Positions 1 through 7,358 of a stretch of 28,280 nucleotides of DNA are shown here, one piece after another. The translations under genes and the position numbers were made by a program. The notes under the pieces were generated by a model that did not search any database, was not told the origin of the DNA, and saw nothing but the letters and a program-made list of their open reading frames with translations. Numbering within the stretch: position 1 is the stretch's first letter; the number at the start of each line of letters is the position of its first letter. Origin of the DNA: Pseudomonadota bacterium (GTDB lineage: Bacteria > Pseudomonadota > Alphaproteobacteria > Rhizobiales > Devosiaceae); assembly GCA_023436745.1 (NCBI GenBank), contig JAEZHZ010000339.1, forward strand, positions 1 to 28,280, read 5' to 3'.

Positions 1-1
1 G

Positions 2-904
2 CTCTGGGGCACGGCGAACCTCTTCTCCAACCGCCGCTACATGGCTGGCGCCGCCACCAATCCCGATCCGGAAGTCTTCGCCTATGCCGCTGGGCAGGTG
101 AAGGCCGTGCTTGAGCTGACCAATGACCTGGGCGGCGAGAACTACGTGCTCTGGGGTGGCCGCGAGGGCTACGAAACGCTGCTCAACACCAAGATCGGCC
201 AGGAGCAGGACCAGATGGCCCGCTTCCTGACGCTGGTCATCGAGCATGCCGAGAAGATCGGCTTCAAGGGTCAGATCCTGATCGAGCCCAAGCCGCAGGA
301 GCCATCCAAGCACCAGTACGACTACGACGTCGCCACCGTGTATGGCTTCCTGCAGAAATACGGCCTCGAAAAGAAGGTGAAGTGCAACATCGAGGTCGGC
401 CATGCCTTCCTCGCCGGTCACTCCTTCGAGCACGAACTGGCGGTCGCCTCCTCGCTCGGCATGCTGGGCTCGGTCGACGCCAACCGCAACGACCTGCAGT
501 CCGGCTGGGACACCGACCACTTCCCCAACAATCCGGGCGAAATGGCGCTGGCCTTCTACTACATCCTCAAGCAGGGCGGCCTCGGCAAGGGCGGCTTCAA
601 CTTCGACGCCAAGGTGCGCCGCCAGTCGCTGGACGCAGCCGACCTGCTGCACGGCCACATTCTCGGCCTCGACACCCTGGCCCGCGGCCTCAAGGGTGCC
701 GCCGCGCTGATCGAGGACGGCGAGTTCGACCGGGTGCTAGACGAGCGCTACGCCGGCTGGAACAGCGGCCTCGGTGCCGACATCCTCGCTGGCAAGCTCA
801 GCCTCGCCGACATCGCGGCCAGGGTCGAGAGCGACGGCATCAACCCGCAGCCGCGCTCCGGCCGCCAGGAGTATCTCGAGAACCTGGTCAACCGGTTCGT
901 GTAA
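2..904 (+). CDS. xylA: Xylose isomerase, C-terminal part (5' end outside window)
   Basis: Converts D-xylose to D-xylulose in the cytoplasm, the first step of the isomerase route of xylose catabolism. The reading frame is open from base 2 and begins LWGTANLFSNRRYM, a typical internal stretch of xylose isomerase, so the methionine at 41 is not the start. Metal and substrate site segments are visible: IEPKPQEPSKHQYDYD, the NIEVGHA and AGHSFEHE stretch, SVDANRND and GWDTDHFPNN. The C-terminus ends NLVNRFV, as is usual in the family. About 300 of the expected ~435 residues are present. It is followed by a palindromic repeat and then a GH43 xylosidase gene on the same strand, which fits a xylan/xyloside utilisation locus. 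Identification is secure; only the missing 5' end is unknown. Confidence 0.96.
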   Translation, partial: LWGTANLFSNRRYMAGAATNPDPEVFAYAAGQVKAVLELTNDLGGENYVLWGGREGYETLLNTKIGQEQDQMARFLTLVIEHAEKIGFKGQILIEPKPQEPSKHQYDYDVATVYGFLQKYGLEKKVKCNIEVGHAFLAGHSFEHELAVASSLGMLGSVDANRNDLQSGWDTDHFPNNPGEMALAFYYILKQGGLGKGGFNFDAKVRRQSLDAADLLHGHILGLDTLARGLKGAAALIEDGEFDRVLDERYAGWNSGLGADILAGKLSLADIAARVESDGINPQPRSGRQEYLENLVNRFV

Positions 905-922
905 GCGACCACGCGCGCGGAA

Positions 923-1057
923 CCCCCTTCTCCCCTTGTGGGAGAAGGTGTCGGCGCAGCCGACGGATGAGGGTCCGCGATTTCACCGATCGCGCAGCGT
1001 GCGCGGAAAGAACCCCTCACCCGCCCTTCGGGCACCCTCTCCCGCAAGGGGAGAGGG
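923..1057. repeat. Complex palindromic intergenic repeat between xylA and GH43 gene
   Basis: The element is bounded by two hairpins. The first is CCTTCTCCC/GGGAGAAGG (926-934 and 940-948, 5-nt loop). The second is CCCTCTCCC/GGGAGAGGG (1035-1043 and 1049-1057, 5-nt loop). Inside are GTCGGC-gca-GCCGAC (950-964) and GCCC-ttc-GGGC (1023-1033). This layout matches the dispersed non-autonomous palindromic elements common between genes in Rhizobiales and related alphaproteobacteria (family knowledge). I see no second copy in the window, so the repeat status rests on recognition. Its right arm supplies the Shine-Dalgarno region of the downstream gene. Confidence 0.75.
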
Positions 1058-1059
1058 CG

Positions 1060-2700
1060 ATGGAGCCGATGCTCATGCCGCAAATCACCAATCCCATCCT
1101 CCCCGGTTTCAATCCGGACCCGTCCATCTGCCGCGTCGGCGACGACTACTACATCGCCACGTCCACCTTCGAGTGGTACCCCGGCGTGCAGATCCACCAC
1201 TCCCGCGACCTTGCCAACTGGGAGCTGGTCTCGCGCCCGCTCTCGCGCAAGGCCCAGCTCGACATGCGTGGAGACCCCGATTCCTGCGGCGTGTGGGCGC
1301 CCGACATCACCCATGACGGTGAGCGCTTCTGGCTCGTCTATACCGACGTCAAGCGCAAGGACGGCTCCTTCAAGGACGCCCACAACTACATCGTCACCGC
1401 GGAATCGATCGACGGGCCGTGGTCCGACCCGATCTACGTCAACTCCTCCGGCTTCGACCCCTCGCTGTTTCACGACGACGACGGCCGCAAGTGGTTCGTC
1501 AACATGATGTGGGACCACCGCACCCGTCCGCTGCGCTTCGCGGGCATCGCGCTGCAGGAGTTCGATCCGAAGCAGGGCAAGCTCGTCGGTCCGCGTACCA
1601 ACATCTACCAGGGCACGGACCTCAAGCTGGTCGAGGGCCCGCATCTCTACAAGCGCCAGGGAAAGGATGGACAGTCCTGGTACTACCTGCTGACCGCCGA
1701 AGGCGGCACGGCCTATGACCATGCCTGCACCTTCGCCCGCTCGCGCACCATCGACGGTCAGTACGAGACGCATCCCGACAAGCACGTGCTGACCTCCAAG
1801 GATGCGCCCTTCGCGGCTATCCAGCGCGCCGGCCATGGCGACCTCGTCGAGACGCCCGACGGCAAGACCTATCTCGTCCACCTCGGGGGGCGCCCGACCA
1901 CCCAGGAGCGCCGCTGCGTTCTAGGCCGCGAAACCTCGATCCAGCAAGCTTACTGGGGCGAGGACGACTGGCTCTACGTCAAGAATGGCCCCGTGCCGTC
2001 CCTCAAGGTCGAAGTCCCCGGCACACGGGACGAGGACAGGTACTGGGCCGAACAGCGCTATACCTTCGAGAATGGCCTGCCGAAGGACTTCCAGTGGCTG
2101 CGCACGCCCGAGACCGAGCGCATCTTCACGACCGAAGGCGGCAAGCTGCGCCTGTTCGGGCGTGAATCGATCGGCTCGTGGTTCGAGCAGGCGCTGGTCG
2201 CCCGCCGGCAGACGCACTTCAGCTACGACGCCGAGACGGTGATCGATTTCTCGCCCGCCGACGAGCGCCAGTTCGCCGGGCTCACGGCCTACTACTCGCG
2301 CTACAACTTCTTCTATCTGACCGTCACCGCCCATTCCGACGGGCAGCGCGAACTGCTGATCATGAGCTCCGAGATCAGCTGGCCCGATGGCAATCTCCGC
2401 TTCCCCGCCGAACCGGTGGTCATTCCCAACCATGGCAAGGTGAAGCTCGCGCTGCAGATCCGCGGCAGGAGCCTGCAGTTCTTCTATGCCCTCGAGGGCC
2501 AGGACCTGCAGCCGATCGGGCCGGTGCTCGACGCCTCGATCCTGTCCGACGAGTGCGGTGGCCACCAGGCGCACGGCAGCTTCACCGGTGCCTTCGTCGG
2601 GGTCGCCGCCAGCGATCTCAACGGCACCGCGCTCAATGCCGACTTCGACTACTTCACCTACCGTCCGCAGCGGCACGAATCCGACCGCTACGAGATCTAG
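1060..2700 (+). CDS. Glycoside hydrolase family 43 beta-xylosidase
   Basis: Predicted to release xylose (possibly arabinose) from xylo-oligosaccharides; there is no signal peptide, so it probably acts in the cytoplasm on imported oligomers. It has 546 residues, normal for the two-domain XynB type: a five-bladed propeller (about 10-320) and a C-terminal beta-sandwich (about 335-546). The catalytic triad is visible: Asp20 in FNPDPS (base), Asp133 in SGFDPSLF (pKa modulator) and Glu192 in VEGPHLY (acid). The frame is open far upstream, but the GH43 fold starts at ITNPILPGFNPDP, so the start is 1060, or 1069 or 1075. The 1060 start has GGGGAGAGGG about 6 nt upstream, inside the repeat arm. It lies 155 bp after xylA on the same strand, and I see no clear separate promoter. 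The family is secure; the exact specificity is inferred from xylA linkage. Confidence 0.93.
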   Translation: MEPMLMPQITNPILPGFNPDPSICRVGDDYYIATSTFEWYPGVQIHHSRDLANWELVSRPLSRKAQLDMRGDPDSCGVWAPDITHDGERFWLVYTDVKRKDGSFKDAHNYIVTAESIDGPWSDPIYVNSSGFDPSLFHDDDGRKWFVNMMWDHRTRPLRFAGIALQEFDPKQGKLVGPRTNIYQGTDLKLVEGPHLYKRQGKDGQSWYYLLTAEGGTAYDHACTFARSRTIDGQYETHPDKHVLTSKDAPFAAIQRAGHGDLVETPDGKTYLVHLGGRPTTQERRCVLGRETSIQQAYWGEDDWLYVKNGPVPSLKVEVPGTRDEDRYWAEQRYTFENGLPKDFQWLRTPETERIFTTEGGKLRLFGRESIGSWFEQALVARRQTHFSYDAETVIDFSPADERQFAGLTAYYSRYNFFYLTVTAHSDGQRELLIMSSEISWPDGNLRFPAEPVVIPNHGKVKLALQIRGRSLQFFYALEGQDLQPIGPVLDASILSDECGGHQAHGSFTGAFVGVAASDLNGTALNADFDYFTYRPQRHESDRYEI

Positions 2701-2715
2701 TCAGCCACCGGTTTT

Positions 2716-2748
2716 CCCGCTCTCACCGAGACCTCACGCGAGAGCGGG
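2716..2748. terminator. Stem-loop after the GH43 gene, possible terminator
   Basis: CCCGCTCTC (2716-2724) pairs perfectly with GAGAGCGGG (2740-2748) across a 15-nt loop, 16 bp after the GH43 stop. There is no T-run on either side, so it is not a textbook intrinsic terminator. It could be a Rho-assisted end or a 3'-end stabiliser of the xylA-GH43 message. Confidence 0.4.
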
Positions 2749-2769
2749 GGCCATCCGGCAGGCCGGGGG

Positions 2770-2798
2770 GCGACAGATCGCGCTGCCCGGGCTATACT
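2770..2798 (+). promoter_or_regulatory. Predicted sigma-70 promoter for the DUF2189 gene
   Basis: GCGACA (2770-2775, four of six matches to TTGACA) is followed by a 17-bp spacer and TATACT (2793-2798, five of six matches to TATAAT). The spacing is optimal. It lies about 90 bp upstream of the start at 2888 and downstream of the hairpin that may end the preceding unit. Confidence 0.45.
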
Positions 2799-2887
2799 GC
2801 GCCACCAGTTGCGGTCGCGGGTTTCGCGGAACGCAAGGGGCGGCGCTCCAGGGCCTTGTGACCTCCTGAACCGGAGGAAGCACTACC

Positions 2888-3709
2888 ATGGCCGAATTCC
2901 ACGTCATTGCAGGACACGGCGAGCGCCTCGACAAGCCGATGGTGAACACCATCGGCATGGACGATCTGGTTGCGTGCCTGAGGCTCGGCGCCCGGGATTT
3001 CTGGGAGAAGCCCAGCCACTATGCCATCGTCGCCATCATCTATGTCGTCGCCGGTATCGTGCTGACCGTGTGGATGAACGGCTATCACACCTGGCCGCTG
3101 CTCTATCCCCTCGTCGGCGGCTTTGCCCTTCTCGGCCCGCTCGCGGCGCTGCCGCTCTATGAGGTGTCCCGCCGGCGCGAGGCGGGGCTCGATACCTCCT
3201 GGGGGCAGGCCTTTGCCGTGCTGCGCTCGCCGGCCATGCCGGGCATTCTCGCCGTGGGTGCACTGCTGTTCGTGCTGTTCACCCTGTGGGTCACGAGCGC
3301 CCAGGCGCTCTATGAATCCCTGTTCGGCAGCTCCACCCCGCGCACTCTGACGGCCCTGTTCAACCAGGTGACGACCGAGCCCGGTGGCGCCACCCTGATC
3401 ATCGCCGGCACCATGCTGGGCGCCCTCTTTGCGTTTGCGGCGCTGATCTGCTCCGTGGTGGCGTTCCCGCTGCTGCTCGACCGGGACGTGGGGGCCTATG
3501 TCGCGGTGGAGACCTCGATCCGGGTCTTCATGCGCAACCCGCTGCCGATCCTCGCCTGGGGCGTCATCATCGGCGTCGGCCTGTTCCTTGCTGCGCTCCC
3601 GCTGTTCGTGGGTCTCGCGATCGTGCTGCCCATCTTCGGTCATGCCACCTGGCACCTCTACCGGCACACGGTGGATACTGCGTCCGAAATCCGCGGCAGC
3701 GGCCGCTGA
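2888..3709 (+). CDS. DUF2189 family integral membrane protein
   Basis: A 273-residue protein of the DUF2189 family, whose function is not established. After a soluble N-terminus of about 42 residues (IGMDDLVACLRLGARDFWEKPSHY) there are hydrophobic segments near 43-64, 69-91, 115-136, 168-197 and 219-255, so it should be an inner-membrane protein. The N-terminal block with DFWEKPSH, the EVSRRREAGL loop and the RNPLPILAWG segment are typical of the family. The start is well set by ACCGGAGGAAG upstream of ATG. It has its own predicted promoter and ends only 3 bp from the convergent LysR gene, so it is probably monocistronic. Family assignment is from recognition; the role is unknown. Confidence 0.85.
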   Translation: MAEFHVIAGHGERLDKPMVNTIGMDDLVACLRLGARDFWEKPSHYAIVAIIYVVAGIVLTVWMNGYHTWPLLYPLVGGFALLGPLAALPLYEVSRRREAGLDTSWGQAFAVLRSPAMPGILAVGALLFVLFTLWVTSAQALYESLFGSSTPRTLTALFNQVTTEPGGATLIIAGTMLGALFAFAALICSVVAFPLLLDRDVGAYVAVETSIRVFMRNPLPILAWGVIIGVGLFLAALPLFVGLAIVLPIFGHATWHLYRHTVDTASEIRGSGR

Positions 3710-3712
3710 CCC

Positions 3713-4630
3713 TCATGCCGCCGGCATCACTCCGGCGGCAGCCTCTTCGATCCAGTCCATCAGTTCGGCGACGCGCGGTTCGCCGGCACGCTCGTTGAGC
3801 ACATAGATGCCGACGCGGTTCTGCCGTGTCGGCTCGGTCACCTTGATCCGGCCGAGCCCGCGGGTCTGCAGTTCCCCCTCCATCACCGCCGTGTGCGGAA
3901 GGACGGCGTCGCTTCGCTCCACATAGTCGAGGCAGGCCGCCAGCGAGTTGGAGGCGAAGGCGTACTTGCCCTGGTCGAACGCTGCCGCGCCCGTGCTGCG
4001 GCTCCAGGTTTCGAAGAAGCGCAGGTGCCGGATCTCGGGGAGGGCGCTGGTGACGGCGGGATAGCTTTCGATCTCCGAGATTGTCCGCGGCCGCTCCAGC
4101 AGCGGATGGCCGGCGCGCACGAAGAATCCCCCCTCCACCCGTCCCAGCGGCAGGAAGCGTGCGCCGGTCGAGCGGTTGAGGCCCTCGATCTCGTGCGCCA
4201 CGAACAAGGCGATATCCCCGGACAGCAACTGGTCCATGCAGCGCAGCTGGTTGCCGAGGCTGACATGAATGCGCGCGCTGGGGTGGCGCTGCCCGTATTC
4301 GACCATCATGTCGCGGATGAACAGGGTCCACCATGAATAGCCGGAGCCGATCGACAGGCCCTGCTCGATCCTGCCCTTCTGGTGTTCGATCGACTTGACC
4401 GTGTTGTCATAGAGCCGGCGCATCAGCCGGGCGTTCTGGTAGAGCGTCTCGCCATAGGGCGTCAGCTCCACACCCCGCGACGAGCGCACCAGCAGGGGCA
4501 CCCCGAGCGAGTCCTCGAGTTTGCGCATGTTGAAGGTGAGCGTCGGCTGCGTGACGAACAATGCCAGCGCCGCCCCGCTGATGCTGCCGGCCTCCGCCAC
4601 TGCCATGAACTGGATGAGCAGCTTGTCCAT
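3713..4630 (-). CDS. LysR-family transcriptional regulator
   Basis: A 305-residue LysR-type DNA-binding protein. Residues 1-60 form the winged helix-turn-helix (FMAVAEAGSISGAALALFVTQPTLTFNMRKLE, then GVPLLVRSSRGVELTPYGE). The rest is the periplasmic-binding-protein-like effector domain. An upstream in-frame ATG at 4654 has no ribosome site; the ATG at 4630 is preceded by GGTGGGGGG and begins MDKLLIQF as in normal LysR proteins, so 4630 is chosen. It is divergent from the sugar ABC operon starting at 5015, the usual geometry for a LysR protein controlling its neighbour. A LysR protein in front of a CUT1 sugar transporter is less usual than LacI, ROK or GntR. The likely effector is the imported sugar or its oxidation product (inference). 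Confidence 0.9.
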   Translation of the reverse strand: MDKLLIQFMAVAEAGSISGAALALFVTQPTLTFNMRKLEDSLGVPLLVRSSRGVELTPYGETLYQNARLMRRLYDNTVKSIEHQKGRIEQGLSIGSGYSWWTLFIRDMMVEYGQRHPSARIHVSLGNQLRCMDQLLSGDIALFVAHEIEGLNRSTGARFLPLGRVEGGFFVRAGHPLLERPRTISEIESYPAVTSALPEIRHLRFFETWSRSTGAAAFDQGKYAFASNSLAACLDYVERSDAVLPHTAVMEGELQTRGLGRIKVTEPTRQNRVGIYVLNERAGEPRVAELMDWIEEAAAGVMPAA

Positions 4631-4652
4631 GTGTCCCCCCACCGCCTCGGCC

Positions 4653-4667
4653 ATAGATTCTGTCTAT
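4653..4667. promoter_or_regulatory. Candidate LysR binding site (ATAG-N7-CTAT)
   Basis: ATAGA-TTCTG-TCTAT is a 15-bp interrupted palindrome and fits the T-N11-A pattern of LysR boxes. It starts 22 bp upstream of the lysR start and overlaps the unused upstream ATG. The position suits autoregulation. The TATAAT at 4665-4670 on the plus strand overlaps its right arm. Confidence 0.4.
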
Positions 4668-5014
4668 AATGACCGCGGCTTTTTGTATTTTTCTTTTTGG
4701 ACCTTTTGCGCAAGGATGCTGCAGGAAGCGCGCCGGCGGTAACGGAAAACAACCGGAAAACGGGCGAATCTCTGCCGCTGCAGCTTCCATACAAGCATGT
4801 TGCGTCGCCGCAAAACTCTGTGGTAGCTGTAACTGCCTGGTTATTTGCGAGCCGTGTGGGAGCGTGGCCAGACGAAAAAGCGGGAGATAATGCACTGTCT
4901 GGCATTGTTCATTGTCAGCCTTAGTAACTGACTGGTGATTTAGCAGCGAGGAGGCTGCGACCCGCTTCAGTTCAGCCGTGCGGACGGCACGTGTTTATGG
5001 GAGGAAACCAAAAG
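4668..5014. other. Divergent intergenic region between lysR and the sugar ABC operon
   Basis: About 350 bp without a credible gene and clearly richer in A+T than its surroundings, including a T-rich run on the plus strand at 4680-4703. It holds two direct CGGAAAAC repeats 11 bp apart (4743-4750 and 4754-4761) and AGCTTCCATACAA (4782-4794), which recurs upstream of the Gfo/Idh gene at 26557. A good -35-like TTGTCA lies at 4912-4917, but no convincing -10 partner follows. The operon's promoter must lie here, but I cannot fix it. The ribosome site GGGAGGAAA for the start at 5015 is clear. Confidence 0.6.
4743..4761 (+). promoter_or_regulatory. Helically phased direct repeat, possible operator
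   Basis: CGGAAAAC occurs at 4743-4750 and again at 4754-4761, with an 11-bp period (about one helical turn), midway in the lysR/ABC intergenic region. Direct repeats with one-turn spacing can bind a regulator on one DNA face. No known consensus is claimed. Confidence 0.25.
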
Positions 5015-6301
5015 ATGACATTCCGTATCGATCGACGCCAGTTTCTGATGGGCAGCTCTGCCCTGATGGCGGCCGGTGCTGCCGGTCTTTCGCCTGCCTG
5101 GGCGCAGGACAACAGCCTTCGACTGATCTTCTGGGGCGGCCAGCCCCGCGCTGACCGCACCTACAAGGTCACCGACCTCTACAAGGATGCGAGCGGCGTC
5201 GACGTGCAGGGCGAGTTCCTCGCCTGGAACGACTACTGGCCCAAGCTCGCCACCCAGACCGCCGGTGGCAACGCCCCCGACATCATCCAGATGGACTACC
5301 GTTTCATCGTCGAATACGCCAAGCGCAACGCCATTGCGCCGCTCGACGAGTTCGTCGGCAACCAGCTTCAGCTCGCCGAGTTCGACGAGGACCAGCTTGA
5401 GGGTGGCAAGGTCGACGGCAAGCTTTACGGCATCTCGCTGGGCGCCAACTCCGTGGCCATGCTCGTCAACACCGCTGCCTTCGAGCAGGCGGGCGTCGAG
5501 CCCCCGACCAATGCCTGGACCTATGACGACGTCATGAAGATGGGCGAGGCGTTCAACAGCTCCGGCGTCGGCATGAAGCTCATCGCCGACGGCTCGTATT
5601 CCGAGCCGATGCTGAACAACTGGATCCGCCAGAAGGGCAAGGAACTCTATACCGCCGACGGCAAGCTGGGCCTCGACGAAGCCGACATGACCGAGTGGTT
5701 CACGCTGTGGAACAATCTGCGTGAAGCGGGCGTCTGCGTGGCTCCGGACGAGCAGGCGCTCGATACCGGCCCGCTCGAATCCACCATGATCGTCACGCGC
5801 AAGGCCGCGATGATCCCGGCCAACTCGAACCAGCTGGTGGCGTTCCAGGCCCTGATGCAGGACCCGGTGAACATGGTAGGGTATCCGCGCATCGCCGCAG
5901 GCGTTGGCGGTGGTCACTACCGCAAGCCGTCGATGTTCTTCTCGGTTGCCGGCTCTTCCAAGAACAAGGCGGCTGCCGCCGAATTCCTGAACTTCTTCAT
6001 CTCCGACCCCGAAGCGGCGAAGGTGCTGGATGTCGAGCGCGGCATTCCCTGCCTGCCCTCCACCCGCGAGGTGGTGGCTCCGCTTCTCGACGAGCAGAAC
6101 CAGATCGCCCTCAACTTCGTGTCGAACCTCGGCGACCTGCTCGGGCCGCTGCCGCCGCCTCCGCCGGCCGCTGCCGGTGAGATCGACCTGTCGCTCCTGC
6201 GCACCGTTGGCCAGGAAGTGGGTTTCGGCGCCCGCTCCGCGGAAGACGGCGCTGCGTATTTCGTGGCGGAAGCCAACGCGATCCTCGATCGCGCCAGCTG
6301 A
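5015..6301 (+). CDS. Sugar ABC transporter, extracellular solute-binding protein
   Basis: The periplasmic binding component of a CUT1-type carbohydrate importer; it captures the sugar and delivers it to the two permeases encoded next. It has 428 residues. The N-terminus RIDRRQFLMG followed by a hydrophobic stretch and AWA-Q is a twin-arginine signal (Arg7-Arg8) with likely cleavage after Ala30. The mature part has the SBP_bac_1 pattern: LIFWGG, then NDYWPKLATQTAGGNAPDIIQMD, and AAEFLNFFISDPEA near the C-terminus. A run of six prolines sits near residue 385. Start at 5015 is set by GGGAGGAAA; an in-frame ATG at 4991 lies upstream of that site and is rejected. The ligand cannot be read from sequence. 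A strong stem-loop follows the stop codon. Confidence 0.92.
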   Translation: MTFRIDRRQFLMGSSALMAAGAAGLSPAWAQDNSLRLIFWGGQPRADRTYKVTDLYKDASGVDVQGEFLAWNDYWPKLATQTAGGNAPDIIQMDYRFIVEYAKRNAIAPLDEFVGNQLQLAEFDEDQLEGGKVDGKLYGISLGANSVAMLVNTAAFEQAGVEPPTNAWTYDDVMKMGEAFNSSGVGMKLIADGSYSEPMLNNWIRQKGKELYTADGKLGLDEADMTEWFTLWNNLREAGVCVAPDEQALDTGPLESTMIVTRKAAMIPANSNQLVAFQALMQDPVNMVGYPRIAAGVGGGHYRKPSMFFSVAGSSKNKAAAAEFLNFFISDPEAAKVLDVERGIPCLPSTREVVAPLLDEQNQIALNFVSNLGDLLGPLPPPPPAAAGEIDLSLLRTVGQEVGFGARSAEDGAAYFVAEANAILDRAS

Positions 6302-6313
6302 CACTTTCCTCCC

Positions 6314-6341
6314 GGCACCCCCGCCTACGGGCGGGGGTGTC
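6314..6341 (+). promoter_or_regulatory. Strong stem-loop with TACG tetraloop between binding-protein and permease genes
   Basis: CACCCCCGCC (6316-6325) and GGCGGGGGTG (6330-6339) form a perfect 10-bp stem closed by TACG, an extra-stable UNCG-class RNA loop. It extends two more pairs with one G-U. There is no T-run after it. The position after a binding-protein gene fits a 3' stabiliser or partial terminator that keeps binding protein in excess over permeases. Confidence 0.65.
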
Positions 6342-6407
6342 CCCCGACCAGACCTCCGGGACCATGCGCCTCTGGCGGTCCCACTTTCTTGAGGAGGATC
6401 GCCGCCA

Positions 6408-7358
6408 ATGGCCATGAGCACCACCACTCTGGATCGCCCCGACGGGGCCGAGGCGGAGACCCGCCCCTCGGTCTGGGCGCGCCTGTGGCAGAACGATGCC
6501 CCGGGCTATCTTTTCCTGCTGCCCTGGTTCATCGGCTTCTTCGGCCTCACCATTGGCCCGATCATCACGTCGCTCTATCTGAGCTTCACCGATTTCGACC
6601 TGCTGACCTCACCGGAATGGGTCGGCGCAGAGAACTACATCCGCATGTTCACGAACGACCCCAAGTTCTGGGCGTCCATGCGGGTCACCATGTTCTTCGT
6701 GATCTTCTCGGTGCCGCTGAAGCTGGCCTTCGCACTGGCCGTAGCCATGCTGCTCAATCGCGGCATGAGGGGCCTTCCGCTCTATCGCGCGCTGTTCTAC
6801 CTGCCGAGCCTGCTCGGTGCCTCCGTCGCCATCGCCATCCTGTGGCGGCAGATCTTCGCGCGTGACGGACTGGTCAACGACTTCCTCGCCCTCTTCGGGA
6901 TCGAGGGGCCGAGCTGGATTTCGAACCCGCAGTATTCGTTGTGGACGCTGATCGTGCTGTCCATCTGGCAGTTCGGCTCGCCGATGATCATCTTCCTCGC
7001 CGGCCTGCGCCAGATTCCGCAGGACATGTACGAGGCCGCCAGCCTCGATGGGGCCGGCAAGTGGCGGCAGTTCTACAAGATCACCCTGCCACTGCTGACG
7101 CCGGTCGTGTTCTTCAACGCCATCATTCAGACCATCGAGGCCTTCAAGAGCTTCACGCCCGCCTTCATCATCTCGGGCGGCACCGGCAATCCGATCAACT
7201 CGACGCTGTTCTACACCCTCTATCTCTACCAGGAGGCGTTCGGCTTTTTCCGCATGGGCTACGCCTCGGCCCTGGCCTGGGTGCTGCTGGCGATGGTCGG
7301 GCTGTTCACCGCCTTCTCGTTCCTCACCTCAAAGTACTGGGTGCACTACGATGACTGA
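6408..7358 (+). CDS. Sugar ABC transporter permease (MalF-type)
   Basis: The first inner-membrane permease of the CUT1 importer. It has 316 residues, with TM1 near residues 31-55 (YLFLLPWFIGFFGLTIGPIITSLYLSF) and about six TM segments. The cytoplasmic EAA loop that docks on the ATPase is visible as MYEAASLDGAGKWRQFYKITLPLLTP. The start ATG at 6408 has GAGGAGGA 9 nt upstream; ATG at 6414 is a less well spaced alternative. The 3' end overlaps the next permease gene by 8 bp, so the two are probably translationally coupled. It lies downstream of the stem-loop that follows the binding-protein gene. Confidence 0.93.
   Translation: MAMSTTTLDRPDGAEAETRPSVWARLWQNDAPGYLFLLPWFIGFFGLTIGPIITSLYLSFTDFDLLTSPEWVGAENYIRMFTNDPKFWASMRVTMFFVIFSVPLKLAFALAVAMLLNRGMRGLPLYRALFYLPSLLGASVAIAILWRQIFARDGLVNDFLALFGIEGPSWISNPQYSLWTLIVLSIWQFGSPMIIFLAGLRQIPQDMYEAASLDGAGKWRQFYKITLPLLTPVVFFNAIIQTIEAFKSFTPAFIISGGTGNPINSTLFYTLYLYQEAFGFFRMGYASALAWVLLAMVGLFTAFSFLTSKYWVHYDD

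Noticed and set aside
382..1059. N-terminal extension of the GH43 frame back to 382
   Set aside because: It lies inside xylA in another frame and then in the palindromic repeat; GH43 homology begins only after 1060.
748..1881. 377-codon minus-strand frame across the xylA end, the repeat and the GH43 start
   Set aside because: It runs through the palindromic repeat and is antisense to two confidently identified genes.
2701..2887. Second copy of the palindromic repeat or a small RNA gene
   Set aside because: The only structure is one 9-bp hairpin plus a promoter; the sequence does not match the repeat at 923-1057.
4678..4705. T-rich run after GACCGCGGC as a Rho-independent terminator
   Set aside because: No stable stem precedes it, and no plus-strand gene ends nearby.
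4967..6427. 486-codon open frame on the minus strand
   Set aside because: It is fully antisense to the binding-protein gene, which has a Tat signal, ribosome site and family motifs. Its translation shows low-complexity GC-frame composition typical of a shadow frame.
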